This document shows, in pieces, positions 33,864-42,471 of a DNA stretch of 64,000 nt. Made by a program: the position numbers and the translations under genes. The notes under the pieces are model-generated. The model worked only from the letters and a program-made list of their open reading frames with translations, searched no databases and was not told the DNA's origin. Source of the DNA: CAIUSP01 sp040375675 (GTDB taxonomy: Bacteria; Actinomycetota; Thermoleophilia; Solirubrobacterales; 70-9). Where the stretch lies: contig JBEIRY010000001.1 in assembly GCA_040375675.1 (NCBI GenBank), positions 5,705 to 69,704 on the forward strand, in the 5' to 3' direction. Position 1 is the first letter of the stretch; each line of letters starts with the position of its first letter.

Positions 33864-35779
33864 GGACCGGATCCCACAGAGCCGACAGTTGCCGGTTTGG
33901 GCTGCTCGACAGTTGCCTGGTCTTCGCCGGCGAGGATCGCGTGACGCGCGCCAGGTACACCGAACTCATACGGGCCGCCAACCACGCGGGGGATCTCGTC
34001 GAAGTTGAACACCGGTGGGGGCGAAGAGACCAGCCACTCGATCGTGTTCGCGCGCCACGGGTTGGCACTTGCCTTCGGGCCGTACTTCCAGCTGACGGCC
34101 ATGTTGTAGACGAAGACAATCTGGGCGAGGCCGAGTATTGCCGACGCGATCGAGATCTCCAAGTTCCATGCAGCGAACTCGGATGAGTAGTCAGCCACTC
34201 GACGGGGCATACCCTCGAGGCCGATCCAGTGCATCGGGATGAAGGTTCCGAACATGCCCACGAGCGTCAACCAGAAGTGGATGCGGCCGAGACGCTCGTC
34301 GTACATCCGGCCGGTGATCTTGGGGAACCAGTGGTAGAGGCCAGCGAAGATCGTGAATACCGACCCACCGAAGAGTACGAAGTGGATATGAGCAACCACG
34401 AAGTAGGTGTCGGAGATGTGGATATCGAGCGGAACCATTCCGAGCATCACGCCGGAAATTCCACCAATCACGAAAGTGAAGATGAACCCCAGAGAAAACA
34501 GCATCGCCGTTGATTGCAGGTGGATCTTTCCCTTGAACAGGGTTCCGAGCCAGGAGAAGATCTTGATTCCCGTCGGCACCGCGATCAACATCGTCGTGAT
34601 CATCATCGGAACGCGCAGCCAACTGGACATACCCGAGACGAACATGTGGTGAGCCCAGACCGAGTAACTCAGAACGACGATCCCGATGAGTGCCAAGGCC
34701 ATCAGTCGGTAACCGAAGACCGGTTTACGCGCGTGGGTGGAGATGACCTCTGAAATGATCCCGAAGCCCGGCAACATCATGATGTAGACGGCCGGGTGCG
34801 AGTAGAACCAGAAGATGTGCTGATAGCTGATCACGTCTCCTCCCATCGCAGCCTGGAAGAAGTTGGTGTTGAGCACGCGGTCGAAGAGGACCATGAACTG
34901 CACGCCGGCAATGAACGGGGTTGCAGCGACTACCAGCAGCGAGGTCGAGAGGTTTGCCCAGACGAGCAGCGGCATACGCCAGAAGTTCATGCCAGGCGCC
35001 CGCATCGTCACGATCGTGACCAGGAAGTTGATTGCGGTGGCGATGGATGAGGCCCCCGCGAACTGAACCGCGAGGTTGAAGAAGCTCTGTCCGACGGGCG
35101 CGCCGGTAGAGAGCGGCGCGTAGCCGGTCCAACCGGCGTCGAAAGTGCCGCCCGGAGCAAAGTAGCTGGCAATGAGCAATGCCCCGGCACATGGCAGCAG
35201 CCAGAAGCTGAGCGCATTGAGTCGCGGGAACGCCATATCCGGCGCACCGATCATCAGCGGCAGGACATAGTTAGCAATGCCGGCGAACATCGGTATGACG
35301 AAGACGAAAATCATGAACGCGGCATGGGTGGAAAAGAGTCCGTTGTAGGTGTTGGGATCGACCAGCTGGGTGCCTGGCTGGGCGAGCTCGGCGCGGACTC
35401 CCATTGCGGCCAATCCACCTACGAGGAAGAAGAAGAAGGTCAGGACCATGTACTGGATCCCGATCACCTTGTGGTCGGTGTTTACCTTGAAGTAGTCCTT
35501 CCAACTGGAGGCGCCATGATCGGCGTGGTCATCAGGCACGGTAGGCGCACCAGCAACCCAGCGCAGCCAGTAGTCGAAGCATCCGATCCCCCAGAGGAAG
35601 CCGAGCGGGCCGGTGATCAGTGCAACCACCAGCTGGGGGTAGCCGGTTTGCTCGGTCTGAATCAGCGGCAGGCCCGACGCCGCGCGCAGGGCCACCACGA
35701 GTCCGTACCCGAAGGCTGCGCCGATTACTAGTCCGTAGAGGGCGCGCCACCAACCTGCTTGTCTAAGTGCTACCGGCAT
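33860..35779 (-). CDS. ctaD: Cytochrome c oxidase subunit I, A2-type
   Basis: 639 residues. All ligands are present: His152 (heme a) in STHAAFM, His328 and Tyr332 in YSHPAVY, His377-His378 in WAHHMF, His464 (heme a3) and His466 (heme a) in VVAHIHFV. The helix VI motif YSHP with Ala330 replaces the Glu of A1 enzymes, which marks the A2 subfamily, where Tyr-Ser closes the D channel. The first 90 residues add two extra transmembrane helices (LYGLVIGAAFGYGLVVAL, LVVALITGPLGFLWGIG) before the usual core. Catalyses O2 reduction and proton pumping. Followed by the USP-like gene with a four-base overlap. Confidence 0.97.
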   Translation of the reverse strand: MPVALRQAGWWRALYGLVIGAAFGYGLVVALRAASGLPLIQTEQTGYPQLVVALITGPLGFLWGIGCFDYWLRWVAGAPTVPDDHADHGASSWKDYFKVNTDHKVIGIQYMVLTFFFFLVGGLAAMGVRAELAQPGTQLVDPNTYNGLFSTHAAFMIFVFVIPMFAGIANYVLPLMIGAPDMAFPRLNALSFWLLPCAGALLIASYFAPGGTFDAGWTGYAPLSTGAPVGQSFFNLAVQFAGASSIATAINFLVTIVTMRAPGMNFWRMPLLVWANLSTSLLVVAATPFIAGVQFMVLFDRVLNTNFFQAAMGGDVISYQHIFWFYSHPAVYIMMLPGFGIISEVISTHARKPVFGYRLMALALIGIVVLSYSVWAHHMFVSGMSSWLRVPMMITTMLIAVPTGIKIFSWLGTLFKGKIHLQSTAMLFSLGFIFTFVIGGISGVMLGMVPLDIHISDTYFVVAHIHFVLFGGSVFTIFAGLYHWFPKITGRMYDERLGRIHFWLTLVGMFGTFIPMHWIGLEGMPRRVADYSSEFAAWNLEISIASAILGLAQIVFVYNMAVSWKYGPKASANPWRANTIEWLVSSPPPVFNFDEIPRVVGGPYEFGVPGARHAILAGEDQATVEQPKPATVGSVGSGP

Positions 35780-35809
35780 TGGTTCCTCTCTTTGCTCATC
35801 TTAGTTTTC

Positions 35810-36547
35810 TCAGACATCGTTGCCATCCTCGGGTCGGTCAGGGACCTGATCCTGCTGGCTGACCCACTTCTCGAAGGCTGATTGCGACTCGACGACTACC
35901 GGCGCGCGCATCACGCCGTGACCCGCTCCGCAGAGTTCGGTGCAGACGAGCTGGAAATCGCCTTGCTTGTTGGGAGTGACGAAGAGATGAGTGGTGACGC
36001 CGGGGACGTTGTCCTTCTTGACTCTCCACTCCGGCACCCAGAAGGAGTGGATCACATCGAGGGCGTGCATACGAAACTCCACCTGGCGACCGACGGGTAC
36101 ATGGAGTTCATAGGCGCTTGCATTCTGCTGTCGGTAATCGAAGGACCACTCGAACTGCTGCGAGTAGACATCGACCACCAGCCGGTTGGGCTCTTTGCCC
36201 TCGATCTCGTCGAGAACGACCCACGAGTAGCCGCCGAGGAAGAGGACGATGATCGTCGGGATCAGCGTCCAGACGATCTCCAACTTGGTGTTGCCGTGGA
36301 TCGGCTCGCCGTCCGAGAGGTCGCCCGGCTTGGCACGCCAACGCCAGACGAAGTAGATCAACGCAACCATCACGAGAGAGAAGACGAAGCAGGAGATGAC
36401 GATCGTGACCGTCAGGAGATTGTCGATCGGCCCCGCCGCGGTGGAGGCAGCCGGACCGTTCCAGTCCGGAATCAGCATCAGGTACGTGCTGATCACCGTC
36501 AGGACGATCGTGGCGCAAAAGAGCTTGAGAACTGTCAGTCGGCTCAT
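35810..36547 (-). CDS. ctaC: Cytochrome c oxidase subunit II (CuA)
   Basis: 245 residues. The CuA site is complete: His167 in DVIHSFW, Cys202, Glu204, Cys206, His210 and Met213 in CTELCGAGHGVM. Two core membrane helices (about 43-70 and 92-113) follow an extra hydrophobic N-terminal helix (LFCATIVLTVISTYLMLIP) that may be a signal peptide or stay as a third helix. No C-terminal heme domain, so electrons must come from a separate cytochrome, probably the diheme lipoprotein at 31.3 kb. First gene of the ctaC-ctaD-USP-ctaE operon; a TAGAAT box lies nine bases upstream. Confidence 0.97.
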   Translation of the reverse strand: MSRLTVLKLFCATIVLTVISTYLMLIPDWNGPAASTAAGPIDNLLTVTIVISCFVFSLVMVALIYFVWRWRAKPGDLSDGEPIHGNTKLEIVWTLIPTIIVLFLGGYSWVVLDEIEGKEPNRLVVDVYSQQFEWSFDYRQQNASAYELHVPVGRQVEFRMHALDVIHSFWVPEWRVKKDNVPGVTTHLFVTPNKQGDFQLVCTELCGAGHGVMRAPVVVESQSAFEKWVSQQDQVPDRPEDGNDV

Positions 36548-36556
36548 GCCCGAATC

Positions 36557-36562
36557 ATTCTA
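36557..36562 (-). promoter_or_regulatory. -10 box for the ctaC operon
   Basis: TAGAAT on the minus strand, nine bases before the ctaC ATG at 36547. It is the same hexamer and spacing as at the ligand-free oxidase operon (26342), so both may respond to the same sigma factor. Confidence 0.5.
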
Positions 36563-36585
36563 TTGACCGAGAGGACTAGAACCCT

Positions 36586-38145
36586 TCACGGGTGGGGAAG
36601 CTTGTCTAGATCGCCACTAGCGGCAGCCACGAGAGAACTTGCCATGGTGCGCCAGGAGTAGGCAGCTGACGCCGCTTTGGCCAATATCTGCCCCACTTCG
36701 GCCCTCGTGGCGGAATCCAGTTGGAACCAATGGAGAAGACTCGTGGCCAACTCTTGGACCGAGTCCGACCCCACCTCGAACGAGAGAAACTTGGCATCCG
36801 CGGGATCGAGCGCCTCGCCCAGCCTGTCAGAGACCTCGAGCATGCCGGAGTGAGCTGCAGATACGAACGGAACCCCGCACGCCGCAGCTTCTGCGGCGAC
36901 CATGCCAAAGGCCTCGGGAAAGGTGCTCGGCATGACCAGGGCATCGGTCGCTGGCAGGACATCAGCCACCTCACCGTGATCGAGCCGCCCTGTCCAGAAA
37001 ACGGACCCGGCGGCAGCTTTGCCCATCTCGAGGTAGCTCGTGGGAGGGTCATCGAGGAATGCGGAGAGAATTCTCAGCTCGCCGGTCCCCCCCTCCCCCT
37101 CCAGTTCTCGCCCCCGTCGCGCGATCTCCAGCGCCGAGTCGAGATCGCCGGATGAGATCGCTGACCAGAGGTGCTTCAGACCATCCTCGAAGGAGCCGAA
37201 CCCGACGATCAACAAACCCGGAGTCGGTTTGCTCTCGGCAACCAGCCCTGCAACGACGAGTGGCCAGGCGGCAAGCAGCAGGTCGACACCTTTGTTGACC
37301 AAGAGCTTGCCGACATAGATAGCCCTCGAGCCTTCGATGTCGACGAAGCTGCGAAGTGCGGCAGTCGCAGCGGCGCTGTCCCTTCCGAAGTCGTCATCGC
37401 TCTCATCCGGTGAGCCGAGGTGACTCAGCAGCCGCTCGACCTCGACCGTCGGGTCGAGCTCCTCAGGGGACGGACGAAAACGATCCACATCGACTCCGGG
37501 GGGACCAAGTCGCGTCTTTGCGGGCAGATCGGGGATGCCCATCACATCCCAGAGCGCCCTGGCGGTGAAGCCGGAGCCGACCACAACCGCATTGGCTGCC
37601 TCCACCCCCTCTCGGGCGAAGGGGACGAACCGATCCGGATGGGGAATCACGGCATACGAGAGGTCGCTGCCATGGACCTTGATCGCAAACTCGAGGCCCG
37701 CTCTTGCGCAGATGACAGGCCCCGAAATGAGGTGGTTGGCAAGAGCGGCGTCGATCTCGCCAGATGACTCGATCACGTCCTGAATTGCCTCGACGTTGGC
37801 GTCTATGTACGAGTTGATCTCCTCGTCGCTCAGATCCGGATACGCACGGGCGGTGAATCCTTCGTAATCGTCTACCACGAAAACCGGGAGTATCTCGCCG
37901 ATCCGAGGCAGATAGACGGTGATGTGCCCGGTTCCGGGGGAAGAGCCGGCAGTCTCGCGAACTTCCAGACCTTCATCTCCCCAGATACCGACCGCATCCA
38001 CCCATGGCAGCGAGTCTGCCTCTCGATCCTGTGAAAGGAGATGGACCTCGTGCCCGAGAGACGAGAGCGCCTGGGCGAGCTCGGCGTTGTAGACGTTGCT
38101 TCCGGTGCCCCTGAGCAGATAGCCGTGGAAGATGAGAATCCTCAC
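36586..38145 (-). CDS. Glycosyltransferase family 4 protein
   Basis: 519 residues, GT-B fold. The N-terminal domain starts RILIFHGYLLRGTGSNVYNA, an acceptor-binding loop. The C-terminal donor domain has AIYVGKLLVNKGVDLLL near 270 and PSTFPEAFGMVAAEAAACGV near 430, with the catalytic EAFGMVAAE (Ex7E). A longer than usual insert between the domains (about 225-255 and 330-365, acid-rich) is present. It probably adds a sugar to a surface glycan or lipid; donor and acceptor are unknown. The start is GTG, six bases after a TACAAC box on the minus strand. It stands alone, divergent from a small zinc-ribbon gene. Confidence 0.9.
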   Translation of the reverse strand: MRILIFHGYLLRGTGSNVYNAELAQALSSLGHEVHLLSQDREADSLPWVDAVGIWGDEGLEVRETAGSSPGTGHITVYLPRIGEILPVFVVDDYEGFTARAYPDLSDEEINSYIDANVEAIQDVIESSGEIDAALANHLISGPVICARAGLEFAIKVHGSDLSYAVIPHPDRFVPFAREGVEAANAVVVGSGFTARALWDVMGIPDLPAKTRLGPPGVDVDRFRPSPEELDPTVEVERLLSHLGSPDESDDDFGRDSAAATAALRSFVDIEGSRAIYVGKLLVNKGVDLLLAAWPLVVAGLVAESKPTPGLLIVGFGSFEDGLKHLWSAISSGDLDSALEIARRGRELEGEGGTGELRILSAFLDDPPTSYLEMGKAAAGSVFWTGRLDHGEVADVLPATDALVMPSTFPEAFGMVAAEAAACGVPFVSAAHSGMLEVSDRLGEALDPADAKFLSFEVGSDSVQELATSLLHWFQLDSATRAEVGQILAKAASAAYSWRTMASSLVAAASGDLDKLPHP

Positions 38146-38220
38146 GCACGGGTTGTAGACCCGCGGGCGGTCGAGGTGCTGCCCACCCCGCCCCCGGGTT
38201 GGATATCGTCCACGAAAGCG

Positions 38221-38496
38221 ATGCAGAACCCAAAGCAGAAATACAGACTCCGGGCGCCAGGCTCAGGCCGCGAAGCGATCGCCGAAGCCTCGGCTCAAGG
38301 CGTCTACGTGGACCGCGAAAGCGGTGAAGAGATGACGGCCATCTCGGCCATTCTGCCGCTGGCGCCATCTGAATCCGCACTTATCCGCACCCCTGAGAAC
38401 CTCAGGGCCTGCGGCCGGTGTGATCAGTTGATCGGCCTCGACGTGAGCGACTGCCCCTACTGCGGTCTGCGTCAAGAGCCGGCAACCGCAAAGTGA
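38221..38496 (+). CDS. Small zinc-ribbon protein
   Basis: 91 residues starting MQNPKQKYRLR. The C-terminal part has CGRCDQLIGL...CPYCGL, two CxxC pairs separated by 11 residues that can bind one zinc. The N-terminal half includes AEASAQGVYVDRESGEEMTA. It may be a small nucleic-acid- or protein-binding factor; no family is named. Its TGA overlaps the GTG of the lipoprotein gene by four bases. Confidence 0.7.
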   Translation: MQNPKQKYRLRAPGSGREAIAEASAQGVYVDRESGEEMTAISAILPLAPSESALIRTPENLRACGRCDQLIGLDVSDCPYCGLRQEPATAK

Positions 38497-38771
38497 ACCT
38501 GCGTCGGCCCATCGCCGGCGCGCTCCTGATCTTCTGTATAGGGGCAGGCTCTATCGGCTGTGGTTCTGGTGGCTCCGAAACTTCGACCAGTGAGTTCCAG
38601 ATCGACGTGCCTGGAGTGAGCACTACGACCATTGGAGCGGAACCGGGTAGTGGCACCGGTGTGAACCCCGGCCTACCGGATACGAAAGAAAACGACCTCC
38701 CGCCCCAGCCAGGATCACCTCAGGATGCCTTCGAGAAGTTCTGCAACGAGCACCCCGACGCCTGCGGCTGA
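38493..38771 (+). CDS. Small lipoprotein
   Basis: 92 residues with a type II signal peptide (RRPIAGALLIFCIGAGSIGC; Cys23 is the anchor) and a Ser/Thr/Gly/Pro-rich extracellular tail ending FEKFCNEHPDACG, where two cysteines could form a disulfide. No enzyme motif. GTG start overlapping the zinc-ribbon stop. Confidence 0.7.
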   Translation: MNLRRPIAGALLIFCIGAGSIGCGSGGSETSTSEFQIDVPGVSTTTIGAEPGSGTGVNPGLPDTKENDLPPQPGSPQDAFEKFCNEHPDACG

Positions 38772-38793
38772 GGTACTGGCGTGAACCGAACGC

Positions 38794-39609
38794 CTAGAAG
38801 CCGCCGGGAGCCTTGACGATCGAGGCTGAGTAGAGCAGGCGGTTCGTCTTGTAGGAGCAGGTGAAGCGACGCTGCTGCCCCAACTTCTGGACCGGACTTC
38901 CTGCCTTGACGTTCGCGCTTGCACTCGAGCCAGAGCCCACCGTGCAGCCACCCTTGCTCTTGGAGGGATTGCGGCTGGCTCGCCAGGAGTTTCCGTTCGA
39001 AAGTGCTCCAACGAATACCGGAGCCCAAGTCGGGATGGTCAGTGCTGCGACATAGCCCTTGTTGATCAGAAGCGGCTGATGCAAGGTGAATGTGGTGGTT
39101 GAACCGAAGAAGGGCTTCAGCTCCTCGACCGGGGTTTGCTTGACGAGGACGTAATCCTGGTTTCCCTTCTGGATGTTCTTGTTGATCGGCTTCAGAATCG
39201 AAAGACGTGCCTTCGCCGGACCCCCGAAACCCTCGAAGCGGCTGTCGGAACCGATGTCACACCCTTCGCTCAAACACCTCTCGGCCTTGGCGCTCGGCTT
39301 ACCCAGCTTGATCGACCAGGCAACGACCTTGCCCTTCCATGGGGCAACGAACGGAGACTTCTTGCCATCTATCGCCAGCTGAAATCCGGTCACTTTGGCT
39401 TCGACGAAGCACTGGCTGCTGCCCTTACTGAGCGGGCACGATGGAGTCGCGGGAGCGGCCGCACCCAGCACCTTGAGGGTCACGCCAAAGGCAGGCAGTG
39501 CGGCAAAAGCGACGACGGCGAGTACACCAGCGGTTGCCAGCACACCCAATCCGGCCTTGCCCTTGCGGGTTTTGGGGAATCTCTTCATCTGCATGCCTAC
39601 ATTGAACAC
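38794..39609 (-). CDS. Secreted protein of unknown function
   Basis: 271 residues as read from 39609; MQMKRF or MKRFPKTRKGKAG a few codons later may be the true start. A lysine/arginine-rich n-region and the helix GVLATAGVLAVVAFAALPAF form a signal peptide. The mature part has six cysteines (SCPLSKGSSQC, ERCLSEGC, GGCTV, FTCSYK) that could form three disulfides, and beta-rich repeats. Secreted proteins with this layout are numerous in Solirubrobacterales, but the function is unknown. Divergent from the ABC exporter. Confidence 0.75.
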   Translation of the reverse strand: MFNVGMQMKRFPKTRKGKAGLGVLATAGVLAVVAFAALPAFGVTLKVLGAAAPATPSCPLSKGSSQCFVEAKVTGFQLAIDGKKSPFVAPWKGKVVAWSIKLGKPSAKAERCLSEGCDIGSDSRFEGFGGPAKARLSILKPINKNIQKGNQDYVLVKQTPVEELKPFFGSTTTFTLHQPLLINKGYVAALTIPTWAPVFVGALSNGNSWRASRNPSKSKGGCTVGSGSSASANVKAGSPVQKLGQQRRFTCSYKTNRLLYSASIVKAPGGF

Positions 39610-39673
39610 AGTCGAGGCCTTCGGGTTGCGATCTTCCTGCCAACACGAAGCGCGGCTCAGGCGTGCTCACGCG

Positions 39674-39679
39674 TAAGAT
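39674..39679 (+). promoter_or_regulatory. -10 box for the leaderless ABC exporter operon
   Basis: TAAGAT, then six bases, then the ATG at 39686; there is no room for a ribosome binding site. Confidence 0.55.
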
Positions 39680-39685
39680 GAACCA

Positions 39686-40648
39686 ATGCTCGCAATCGAA
39701 ACCCACGGTCTGGAGCGGGAATTCCAAGGCTCCGTCAAGGCTGTGGACGGTGTCGACCTCTCGGTTCGCACAGGAGAGATCTACGGCTTCCTCGGGCCGA
39801 ACGGAGCCGGCAAGACCACGACCGTCCGCATCCTCACCACCCTCCTCCAACTTACGGGTGGCACCGCGATCGTCGCCGGTCACGACGTCATGGAGGACCC
39901 GAGCTCGGTGCGCAGGTCGATAGGGGTTGCTCTTCAGGAGGCAGCGCTCGATCCGCTGATGACCGGTCGCGAACTGCTCGATCTGCAGGCGACCCTCCAT
40001 GGCATTCCGAGCTCGAAACGCACCGCGCTTTCGATCGACCTGCTCGAGCGCGTCGGACTGACCGATGCGGCCGACCGCCAGGTGGGCACCTACTCGGGAG
40101 GGATGCGCAGGAGAATCGATCTCGCCTCGGCGCTGGTGCACGCGCCGGAGGTCCTCTTCCTCGACGAGCCGACCACCGGCCTCGACCCGGTAAGCCGTCA
40201 GGCGATCTGGAACGAAGTCGAACGCCTGAACGACGAGGGGACAACAGTCTTCTTGACCACTCAGTATCTGGAGGAGGCCGACCAGCTAGCCGACCGCGTC
40301 GGGATCATCTCCAGCGGAAAGATCGTCGCGGAGGGAACACCAACGGAACTCAAGGCTCAGGTCGGCAGCCCTCACTTGGAGATCGCAGTCGAGGGAGGCG
40401 AAGAGGCCGACGTCGCGGCAGAGATGGCGCTTGCAGGTTTTGGAAAGATCCTTCCGCCGAAGGACGGCAAGCTTCAGCTGGAGATAGCCGGCGGGGCAGG
40501 AGACATTTCGCCGGTAGTCAGGGCGCTGGACGAGCAGGGGATAGCAGTTGCCTCGCTGGAGCTGGTCAGACCAACGCTCGACGACGTATTCGTGGAAAAG
40601 ACCGGAGAGCATCTGGAAGGCTCGGCTGCGGACTCCGGGTCCGAATGA
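39686..40648 (+). CDS. ABC transporter ATP-binding protein, DrrA-like
   Basis: 320 residues. Walker A GPNGAGKTT at 38-46, signature YSGGMRRR near 136, Walker B VLFLDEPTTGLDP near 159-171, and a C-terminal extension of about 85 residues of the DrrA/CcmA kind. It powers the two ABC-2 permeases that follow with four-base overlaps, so the three genes form one exporter. Such exporters move drugs, lipids or antibiotics out; the substrate is not evident. Confidence 0.94.
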   Translation: MLAIETHGLEREFQGSVKAVDGVDLSVRTGEIYGFLGPNGAGKTTTVRILTTLLQLTGGTAIVAGHDVMEDPSSVRRSIGVALQEAALDPLMTGRELLDLQATLHGIPSSKRTALSIDLLERVGLTDAADRQVGTYSGGMRRRIDLASALVHAPEVLFLDEPTTGLDPVSRQAIWNEVERLNDEGTTVFLTTQYLEEADQLADRVGIISSGKIVAEGTPTELKAQVGSPHLEIAVEGGEEADVAAEMALAGFGKILPPKDGKLQLEIAGGAGDISPVVRALDEQGIAVASLELVRPTLDDVFVEKTGEHLEGSAADSGSE

Positions 40649-41433
40649 GCCAGCTTGGATCGAATCTGCGTGTAGTCGGACAGCTCGGTCGACGCTCTAT
40701 TCGCCAGACCTTCAGGCGCCCCCAGCTGGCCGCGCCGCTGGTCGTCTTCCCCACCATCCTCCTGGCAATCCAGACTGCGGGGGCGGGGCGGGCGGTAGAC
40801 CTCCCCCAGTTCCCTGCCGTCAACGGCTTCCTGGACTTCATGCTTGCCGGGGCGATGGTTCAGGCCTGCATGCTCGCCGGAAATACCGGCGCGATCGCAC
40901 TCGCTCTGGATATCGAGATGGGTTTCGATGACCGCCTGCTGGCAGCGCCGGTATCTAGATACTCGCTGCTTTTGGGGAGGCTGATGGGCACCGCGGTCAT
41001 GGGTCTTCTGATCGCCACCTGGTTCATCGTGATCGGGCTGATCTTCGGGGCGCAGATTCAGGCAGGCGTTCTCGGGGTGGCATGGATCCTCGGCTGCGTA
41101 GCTGCAACGGCGGTGGCTTTTGGCGCAATCGCGGCCTCGATCGCGCTTCGAAGTGGCAAGGCGAGCGTTGTCCAGGGACTTTTCCCGCTCATCTTCGTGG
41201 TTCTCTTTCTCTCGACCGCCTTCTTCCCCGACAACCTGATGCTGCAGCCTGCTGCATCGGTCGCCAAGTACAACCCCTTGAGCTTCGTGGTCGACGGAAT
41301 GAGGGAACCGATCATCTCCGGATTTTCCGGCCCACACACATTGAGGGCGTTGGCCTCGATTGCGGGTCTGCTGCTGATCGGCTTCACCCTTAGCGCGCTG
41401 GCACTGAAGTCGCGATTGAAGAGGGGCGGATGA
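40645..41433 (+). CDS. ABC-2 type permease (first)
   Basis: 262 residues, six transmembrane helices. Seen: the family pattern EMGFDDRLLAAPVSRYSLLLGR near 91-112 and LMLQPAASVAKYNPLSFVVDGMRE near 200-224. The ATG overlaps the ATPase stop (ATGA) and its own stop overlaps the next permease. Confidence 0.9.
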   Translation: MSQLGSNLRVVGQLGRRSIRQTFRRPQLAAPLVVFPTILLAIQTAGAGRAVDLPQFPAVNGFLDFMLAGAMVQACMLAGNTGAIALALDIEMGFDDRLLAAPVSRYSLLLGRLMGTAVMGLLIATWFIVIGLIFGAQIQAGVLGVAWILGCVAATAVAFGAIAASIALRSGKASVVQGLFPLIFVVLFLSTAFFPDNLMLQPAASVAKYNPLSFVVDGMREPIISGFSGPHTLRALASIAGLLLIGFTLSALALKSRLKRGG

Positions 41434-42209
41434 GCAGCCAGGCCATAAGTACGAGCTTGCCGGTAGTCCGGTCGCTGATAGGCCGCTCGATGAACGAGCT
41501 CTTTCGCGTGCCCGGCGCTGCGATACCCGGTGTGCTGGCTCCCACGATCTTCTTTCTCGGGCTCACCGCGGTATTCGGCAACCTCGCTCTGTTGCCGGGG
41601 TTCGAAGCCGACCGCTATCAGAGCTTCATCATCCCGGTCAGCATGATGCAGGGAGCGGCCTTCACCGGCGCGGCCACCGGAGTGAACCTGGCCCGGGATA
41701 TCGAACAGGGGTGGTTCGATCGGTTGCTCGCATCGCCGGCTCCCCGCCCGGTTCTACTGGCAGGACTCGTCTACTCGGCGAGCCTCCGCGCACTCATCCC
41801 CGGCACCGTGGTCGTCTGCGTAGGGCTTGCCATCGGCGTGCACTGGCCAGGGATCATCGGAGTGCTGATCGCCGCAGTGATGATCATGGGACTGGCCGCG
41901 ACGGCCGCGACCTGGGGGGCGACGCTGGCTTTCAAGTTCAAAACCCAGTCAGCGGCGCCGCTGATGCAGGCCGGAACCCTGCTCGCCGTGCTCACCACGA
42001 CCGCTTACGCACCGCTGCCGTTGCTAACTGGCTGGCTCAAGGTCGTTGCTACCTACAACCCCTTGACCCAGGTGCTCGAGGCAGTCAGACAGGGGTTCGT
42101 TGGCGATGTGACCTGGGCCAACACCTGGCCGGGGCTGGTGGCGCTGATCGGTCTCTGGATCTTCTTCACATTCCTCGCTCTGCGCGGAATGCGAAAGATG
42201 ACCGCCTGA
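41430..42209 (+). CDS. ABC-2 type permease (second)
   Basis: 259 residues, six transmembrane helices, with DIEQGWFDRLLASPAPRPVL near 90-110 and KVVATYNPLTQVLEAVRQGF near 205-224. It is a paralog of the first permease, so the exporter membrane part is probably a heterodimer. Last gene of the operon, convergent with infA 15 bases away. Confidence 0.9.
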   Translation: MSSQAISTSLPVVRSLIGRSMNELFRVPGAAIPGVLAPTIFFLGLTAVFGNLALLPGFEADRYQSFIIPVSMMQGAAFTGAATGVNLARDIEQGWFDRLLASPAPRPVLLAGLVYSASLRALIPGTVVVCVGLAIGVHWPGIIGVLIAAVMIMGLAATAATWGATLAFKFKTQSAAPLMQAGTLLAVLTTTAYAPLPLLTGWLKVVATYNPLTQVLEAVRQGFVGDVTWANTWPGLVALIGLWIFFTFLALRGMRKMTA

Positions 42210-42224
42210 GGAGGGCTTGCCCGC

Positions 42225-42443
42225 CTACTTGTAGCGGTAAGTGATGCGTCCCCGGTCGAGGTCATACGGAGAGAGCTCGATCTTGACCTTGTCCCCGGGG
42301 AGGATGCGAATGTAGTGGCGCCGCATCTTTCCCGAGATATGACCAAGCACCTCGTGCCCGTTGTCGAGCTTGACCCGGAACATGGTGTTGGGGAGAGATT
42401 CGGTGATCTCCCCTTCCATCTCGATCTTTTCTTCTTTACCCAC
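42225..42443 (-). CDS. infA: Translation initiation factor IF-1
   Basis: 72-residue OB-fold protein bound at the ribosomal A site. EGEITESLPNTMFRVKLDNG, GHISGKMRRHYIRILPGD and YDLDRGRITYR are all canonical. The start is GTG at 42443, and a TAGGCT box seven bases upstream makes a leaderless GTG mRNA likely. It stands apart from the ribosomal spc/alpha operon in which it is usually found in Actinobacteria. Confidence 0.97.
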   Translation of the reverse strand: MGKEEKIEMEGEITESLPNTMFRVKLDNGHEVLGHISGKMRRHYIRILPGDKVKIELSPYDLDRGRITYRYK

Positions 42444-42450
42444 GATCAGC

Positions 42451-42456
42451 AGCCTA
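42451..42456 (-). promoter_or_regulatory. -10 box for leaderless infA
   Basis: TAGGCT on the minus strand, seven bases before the GTG start at 42443. Confidence 0.5.
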
Positions 42457-42471
42457 GCGACTGAGCACGCG

